Assembly (NCBI RefSeq): GCF_900996225.1
Contig: NZ_CAAJGL010000033.1
Location: 62,001-126,000 of the forward strand
DNA: 64,000 nt
Source of the DNA: Paraburkholderia sp. BCC1884
Lineage (GTDB): Bacteria; Pseudomonadota; Gammaproteobacteria; Burkholderiales; Burkholderiaceae
Direction: 5' to 3'
In this document: positions 56,861 to 64,000 of the stretch, one piece after another
Numbering within the stretch: position 1 is the first letter of the stretch
Layout of the letters: each line of letters opens with the position of its first letter
Translations under genes and position numbers: made by a program
Notes under the pieces: generated by a model
What the model saw: only the letters and a program-made list of their open reading frames with translations
Database searches by the model: none
What the model was told of the DNA's origin: nothing

Positions 56861-56890
56861 ACGCCGTCACCTGTGGTGACGGCGTTTTTC
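56861..56890 (+). terminator. Terminator after mltD
   Basis: Perfect 11-bp stem ACGCCGTCACC / GGTGACGGCGT with loop TGT, followed by a T-run. Confidence 0.9.
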
Positions 56891-56974
56891 ATTGCGCAGA
56901 CGATTTCGGTGAAGCGGGCACATTTGCTTTATCGTTCGTCCTTTGACTGAACCAGCTGTTTCTCACTCACGTTT

Positions 56975-58216
56975 ATGTCGTCTACCCAACTGCGCGTCTT
57001 TCTGCTCTTTTCCGCGGGCTATTTCGTTTCCTACGTGTTTCGCGGCGTCAACCTCGGTTTCGCGCCGTTCATTACGCACGATCTCGGTTTGTCGGCGGCT
57101 AACCTCGGCGTGCTGACCAGTCTGTATTTCCTTGGTTTCGCGGGCGCGCAGATTCCAGCCGGCGTGTTGCTGGATCATTTCGGCGCACGGCGGGTCACGG
57201 CGGGTACCTTGCTTTTTGCCGCGCTCGGGATCTGGATATTCGGTGCGGCGCACAGCCTCGGCATGATGATGGTGGGACGCCTGCTGATCGGCATGGGCGT
57301 CTCGGTTTGCCTGGGTGGCGCATTCAAGGCGCTGGCGCAACACTTCGCCGCCGCGCGTCTGCCGTTGATGAACGGGCTCGTGATGGCGGTCGGCGGTCTG
57401 GGCGGCGTGATGGTCGGCTCGCCGCTCACGTGGGTGTTGGGTTTCGCCAGTTGGCGCACGGTTTGTGTCGGATTGGGCGTGATGACGGTGCTGGTGGCGC
57501 TGGCGCTGTGGACGCTCGCGCCGGACACGAAGCAAACCCACCAGCAGGCGAGTATCCGCACGCAGTTCAAAGGCACGCTGCACATCCTGGGCAGCGCGGC
57601 ATTCTGGAAGATTGCGTCGTTCTCGGTGGTCACGCAGGGCGTTTTCTACGCGATGCAATCGCTGTGGGTCGGCGCCTGGCTGCGTGACGTGCAGGCCTTC
57701 GAGCCGCGCGAGGCGGCGGTGCTGGTGTCGATCCTCGGTTTCGCGATGATGGCCGGCTGCGTCGGCTTCGGCGCGGCGGCGCGCAGTCTCGAGCGACGCG
57801 GCGTCCCGTTGCAGGCCTTTTGCGGTATCGGCATGGCGCTGTTCGTGCTGACGCAACTCCTGATCGTGTTCAAGGCGCCGCTGCCGGCCGGTTTGCTGTG
57901 GGCCGCGTACGGCGCGTTCGGCGGCACGGGCATCCTGATCTATGCGGTGATGGCGCGGCATTTTCCGCCGCAGATGACCGGTCGCGTCAACACCACGCTG
58001 AATCTGATCATCTTCTTGCTGATTTTCGGTTTCCAGATTGGCGTCGGCGCGGTGCTGTCGCATTGGCCGGCCAGTGGCGGCCACTATCCGGTTACCGCGC
58101 ATCTGACCGCATGGGGCATTCTCATCGTGCTGCAGATAGCGAGCGCGATCTGGTTCGTGTGGCCTGACCGGAAGGCGCGCCGGCCGGTCGACGCCCCCGA
58201 GCGGCAGGAAGCCTGA
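56975..58216 (+). CDS. Major facilitator superfamily transporter
   Basis: 413 aa with about 12 membrane helices. The loop 2-3 motif is DHFGARRVTAG, and the first helix region SAGYFVSYVFRGVNLGFAPF is typical of MFS anion/drug members. The substrate cannot be assigned and no regulator is adjacent. Confidence 0.87.
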   Translation: MSSTQLRVFLLFSAGYFVSYVFRGVNLGFAPFITHDLGLSAANLGVLTSLYFLGFAGAQIPAGVLLDHFGARRVTAGTLLFAALGIWIFGAAHSLGMMMVGRLLIGMGVSVCLGGAFKALAQHFAAARLPLMNGLVMAVGGLGGVMVGSPLTWVLGFASWRTVCVGLGVMTVLVALALWTLAPDTKQTHQQASIRTQFKGTLHILGSAAFWKIASFSVVTQGVFYAMQSLWVGAWLRDVQAFEPREAAVLVSILGFAMMAGCVGFGAAARSLERRGVPLQAFCGIGMALFVLTQLLIVFKAPLPAGLLWAAYGAFGGTGILIYAVMARHFPPQMTGRVNTTLNLIIFLLIFGFQIGVGAVLSHWPASGGHYPVTAHLTAWGILIVLQIASAIWFVWPDRKARRPVDAPERQEA

Positions 58217-58656
58217 ACCCCGTCGCGCTAGCGTTCGCCGGCCATGTCATATTGACCGGCGTTATCCCGATTCGCGCCGGGTAAATTTTGTCAGCCGGCT
58301 TGAAAGCCAGGCGCAGCAAGGCTTTGATTGACTCAGGGAGGCGTCGGCGCTAGCCGGTTCGCCATCTCGGATTTGGAGGGAAGGGGTGTTTCGCGCTATA
58401 ATTTCAAGGTTTGAGCTTATCAACCCGCACCCTAGCGCCTACCTCTCCCATACCGTTCATCCGCCGCGCGCCACTGGCGTAGCAAGAAGGGCCCTGCACC
58501 CAGCCGATCCGTCCACACAATGGACCCATCGCGCCCCTTGCAACGTCATCGGCAGTTCGCGAGCGAGTCTGCGCGTGCATCCCATGGATGCGTTCCGCTG
58601 CGGCTCGCAGTCGGATAGACAGGTCGGCAACAGGGTGTTCCCCCAAGGAGTCTCCC
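58217..58656 (+). promoter_or_regulatory. carA promoter and long leader
   Basis: 440 bases without a credible gene. A TATAAT -10 at 58397-58402 has a weak -35 (TTGGAG near 58373-58378). The resulting leader would be about 250 bases and contains a small hairpin GCATCC / GGATGC at 58577-58591. In enterobacteria carAB is controlled by arginine and pyrimidines; no ArgR-type box was recognised. Confidence 0.55.
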
Positions 58657-59811
58657 GTGTTGCCGTCATTTTCTCCCGCTCTGCTCGCGCTCGCCGACGG
58701 CACGGTCTTTCGTGGTTACTCGATCGGCGCCCCCGGGCATACCATCGGCGAAGTTGTGTTCAACACCGCTATCACCGGCTATCAGGAAATCCTGACTGAC
58801 CCGAGCTACGCGCGCCAGATCGTGACCCTCACGTATCCGCATATCGGCAACGTCGGCGTGAATGCCGAAGACGTCGAAGCCACGAAAGTCCATGCCGCCG
58901 GCCTGATCATTCGCGATCTGCCGGTTCTCGCGTCGAACTTCCGCATGGAGCGCACGCTCCCGCAATACCTCAAGGACGAAGGCGTGGTCGCCATCGCCGG
59001 TCTCGACACCCGTATGCTGACCCGCGTGCTGCGCGACAAGGGTGCGCAAAACGGTGCGATCCTCGCCGGTTCCGACGACGAAGCCAAAGCCATCGAACTC
59101 GCGCGCTCGTTCCCGGGCCTCGCCGGCATGGACCTCGCGAAGGTCGTGTCGACGAACGAAGCCTACGAATGGACCCAGACCGAATGGCGTCTGGGCAGCG
59201 GCTACGGCACGCAGAACGCGCCGAAGTATCGCGTCGTCGCGTTTGATTACGGCGTCAAGTACAACATTCTGCGCATGCTGGCCGAGCGCGGTTGCCACGT
59301 GACCGTGCTGCCGGCGCAAGCCACCGCGGCCGACGCGCTCGCGCTCGACCCGGACGGCGTGTTCCTGTCGAACGGTCCCGGCGACCCGGAACCGTGCGAT
59401 TACGCGATCGCGGCGACCAAGGAACTTATCGAGCGCGGCATCCCCACGTTCGGCATCTGCCTCGGCCATCAGATCATGGGCCTCGCGGTTGGCGCGAAGA
59501 CCATGAAGATGAAGACCGGCCACCACGGTGCAAACCATCCAGTGAAGGATCTCGACGACGGCCGCGTGGTCATCACGTCGCAGAACCACGGTTTTGCGGT
59601 CGACGCCGATACGTTGCCGGCCAATGCGCGTGCCACGCACGTGTCGCTGTTCGACGGCACGCTGCAAGGCTTCGCGCTGACCGACAAGCCGGCGTTCTGC
59701 TTCCAGGGACACCCGGAAGCGTCGCCCGGCCCGCACGACATCGCCTATCTGTTCGACCGCTTCACGGCGTTGATGGACGCGAAGAAGGCCGGCAAGAGCG
59801 CGGCGGCATAA
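58657..59811 (+). CDS. carA: Carbamoyl-phosphate synthase small subunit
   Basis: Glutamine amidotransferase subunit of 384 aa feeding ammonia to CarB. The GTG start at 58657 follows AAGGAG at 6 bases and gives the normal length. The catalytic Cys268 lies in [10 protein letters not shown], with the His/Glu pair in [13 protein letters not shown]. The N-terminal small domain includes [20 protein letters not shown]. It is followed 170 bases later by carB. Confidence 0.97.
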   Translation: MLPSFSPALLALADGTVFRGYSIGAPGHTIGEVVFNTAITGYQEILTDPSYARQIVTLTYPHIGNVGVNAEDVEATKVHAAGLIIRDLPVLASNFRMERTLPQYLKDEGVVAIAGLDTRMLTRVLRDKGAQNGAILAGSDDEAKAIELARSFPGLAGMDLAKVVSTNEAYEWTQTEWRLGSGYGTQNAPKYRVVAFDYGVKYNILRMLAERGCHVTVLPAQATAADALALDPDGVFLSNGPGDPEPCDYAIAATKELIERGIPTFGICLGHQIMGLAVGAKTMKMKTGHHGANHPVKDLDDGRVVITSQNHGFAVDADTLPANARATHVSLFDGTLQGFALTDKPAFCFQGHPEASPGPHDIAYLFDRFTALMDAKKAGKSAAA

Positions 59812-59981
59812 AGGCAGCATAAGCGTCAGCAAAAGCAGGCAGAGCATGTGATGCGCCCCGGCGGCGCGCGGTTCGCAGCGCGAGAGAAGTACGCGAAGCG
59901 AACCGCACACAGCGGAGCGCGCGCAACGTAGCAACGACGCGCGCCAACGGAAAGAACACAGGAATATTTAGCGAGAGCGTT

Positions 59982-63236
<3,255 letters not shown>

Positions 63237-63259
63237 GGCTTCGAATACCTGTCCAAGAT

Positions 63260-63360
63260 GTAAGTGCCGCGGTTAAGCGGCGTTCCGCAGGTGCTGTGGC
63301 CCGGGTTTTGCCCGCGGCGCCGGCTCCTACGGAATGCACTTAACCGCGGTGATTTTTTTT
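63260..63360 (+). other. Structured element between carB and greA ending in T8
   Basis: An outer 11-bp helix CCGCGGTTAAG (63267-63277) / CTTAACCGCGG (63339-63349) encloses a small hairpin GCGG-CGTT-CCGC (63277-63288) and further GC-rich pairs; TGA and eight T follow. A competing 7-bp pairing TAAGTGC (63261-63267) / GCACTTA (63336-63342) shares bases with the outer helix. It is at least a terminator for carB; its size and alternative fold leave room for regulation of greA. Confidence 0.6.
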
Positions 63361-63388
63361 ACGGCTGTTTTTTTGCATAGAGTTGTTT

Positions 63389-63865
63389 ATGAGCACTGTT
63401 CCATTGACGAAGCGCGGCGCGGAAATGTTGCGCGATGAATTGCAGCGCCTGAAATCGGTTGAGCGTCCCTCCGTGATCAATTCGATCGCAGAAGCGCGTG
63501 CTCAAGGCGATCTGTCGGAAAATGCGGAATACGACGCGGCGAAGGAAAAGCAGGGTTTTGTCGAAGGCCGTATTGCCGAAATCGAATCGAAGCTGGCCGG
63601 CGCGCAAGTGATCGACCCGTCCAAGGTAGAAGCCGATGGCCGCGTGGTGTTCGGCGCGACGGTTGAGTTGGAAGACCTGGAGTCGGGTGCGCCGGTCAAG
63701 TACCAGATCGTCGGCGACGACGAAGCGGATATCGACCACGGTTTGATCTCGATCAGCTCGCCGATCGCGCGCGCGTTGATCGGCAAGTCCGAAGGTGACG
63801 TGGCCTCGGTGCAAGCACCGGGCGGCGTGCGCGAATACGAAATCATCGCGGTAAGCTACGTTTGA
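63389..63865 (+). CDS. greA: Transcription elongation factor GreA
   Basis: 158-aa factor that stimulates RNA cleavage in backtracked polymerase. The coiled-coil domain carries the tip residues in [17 protein letters not shown] (acidic D and E), and the C-terminal FKBP-like domain includes [14 protein letters not shown]. The ATG at 63389 gives [14 protein letters not shown]. The carB-greA-DUF4149 order is usual in Burkholderiaceae. Confidence 0.97.
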   Translation: MSTVPLTKRGAEMLRDELQRLKSVERPSVINSIAEARAQGDLSENAEYDAAKEKQGFVEGRIAEIESKLAGAQVIDPSKVEADGRVVFGATVELEDLESGAPVKYQIVGDDEADIDHGLISISSPIARALIGKSEGDVASVQAPGGVREYEIIAVSYV

Positions 63866-63885
63866 AGACGGCGCCGGTGTCCCAG

Positions 63886-64000
63886 ATGCCGCATCGATTT
63901 TTCCGTCTATTGACGGTGGTGTGGGTCGGTAGTCTGCTGACTATCGGCTATGCGGTTGCGCCCGTACTGTTTACATCGCTCGACCGTGTTTCGGCGGGCG
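63886..64000 (+). CDS. DUF4149-type membrane protein, N-terminal fragment
   Basis: Only the first 38 codons are in the window. They start MPHRFFRLLTVVWVGSLLTI and form a hydrophobic helix followed by a TSLDR segment, matching the small membrane proteins found after greA in related genomes. A GTG three codons upstream (63877) is an alternative start. Confidence 0.7.
   Translation, partial: MPHRFFRLLTVVWVGSLLTIGYAVAPVLFTSLDRVSAG

Noticed and set aside
58217..58656. Riboswitch or leader peptide in the carA leader
   Set aside because: No known riboswitch core or run of arginine/pyrimidine-related codons behind a ribosome site was found; only a promoter and a minor hairpin can be supported.

Overview
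The window is ordinary, dense, GC-rich chromosome of a betaproteobacterium of the family Burkholderiaceae, most likely Burkholderia sensu lato (Paraburkholderia-like). The basis is gene order (rne/rluC; rpmF-plsX-fabHDG-acpP-fabF; rpoE-rseAB-mucD-lepA-lepB-rnc-era-recO-pdxJ-acpS-nagZ; efp/earP) and family features such as an EF-P with Arg at position 32 next to its rhamnosyltransferase EarP. The species cannot be fixed from the sequence alone. No phage, transposase, integrase, CRISPR array or plasmid function was seen.

Layout. 0-8 kb: the 5' part of rne (reverse strand, cut by the window edge), then rluC, a phosphatase, a Rieske protein and an SppA-like protease; a convergent rsmI-like/maf pair; then yceD and rpmF. 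8-14 kb: the fatty-acid synthesis cluster plsX-fabH-fabD-fabG-acpP-fabF. 14-27.5 kb: a long forward run from a YgfX-like membrane protein through the sigma-E module (rpoE, rseA, rseB, mucD) to lepA, lepB, rnc, era, recO, pdxJ, acpS and nagZ, closed by a bidirectional terminator. 27.5-31.6 kb, reverse: an orphan sigma-54-type response regulator, a CsbD-family gene behind a near-consensus sigma-54 promoter, efp and earP. 31.8-35.5 kb, forward: uvrC, pgsA and a tRNA operon (Gly, Gly, Cys). 35.5-39.4 kb is the most lineage-specific part: a serine-rich lipoprotein, a secreted protein, a small membrane protein, a TraB/GumN-family protein and an ElaA-type acetyltransferase. 39.4-41.4 kb, reverse: a SCO1/PCu(A)C/CtaG-like copper and cytochrome oxidase assembly operon. 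41.8-44.1 kb: trehalose genes otsB-otsA. 44.2-51.4 kb: two ABC exporter half-transporters, a GT4 glycosyltransferase and two small membrane proteins. 51.9-56.8 kb: tRNA-Val, then dnaQ-rnhA-yafS divergent from gloB and mltD. 57-64 kb: an MFS transporter, carA, carB, greA and the start of a DUF4149 protein.

How the genes work together: most are housekeeping (lipid synthesis, envelope stress, ribosome biogenesis, protein export, DNA repair and replication, pyrimidine/arginine precursor supply). The items that go beyond routine annotation are regulatory or structural. They are a sigma-54 promoter in front of csbD next to a response regulator whose GAFTGA loop reads GAFNGA; four 9-bp tandem GTAAC repeats upstream of rpoE; competing hairpins upstream of acpP and greA; an 18-bp perfect inverted repeat inside the reading frame of the gene between fabF and rpoE; and low-complexity additions to AcpS, RNase III and UvrC. 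I did not find a multi-gene system that I can claim is undescribed.
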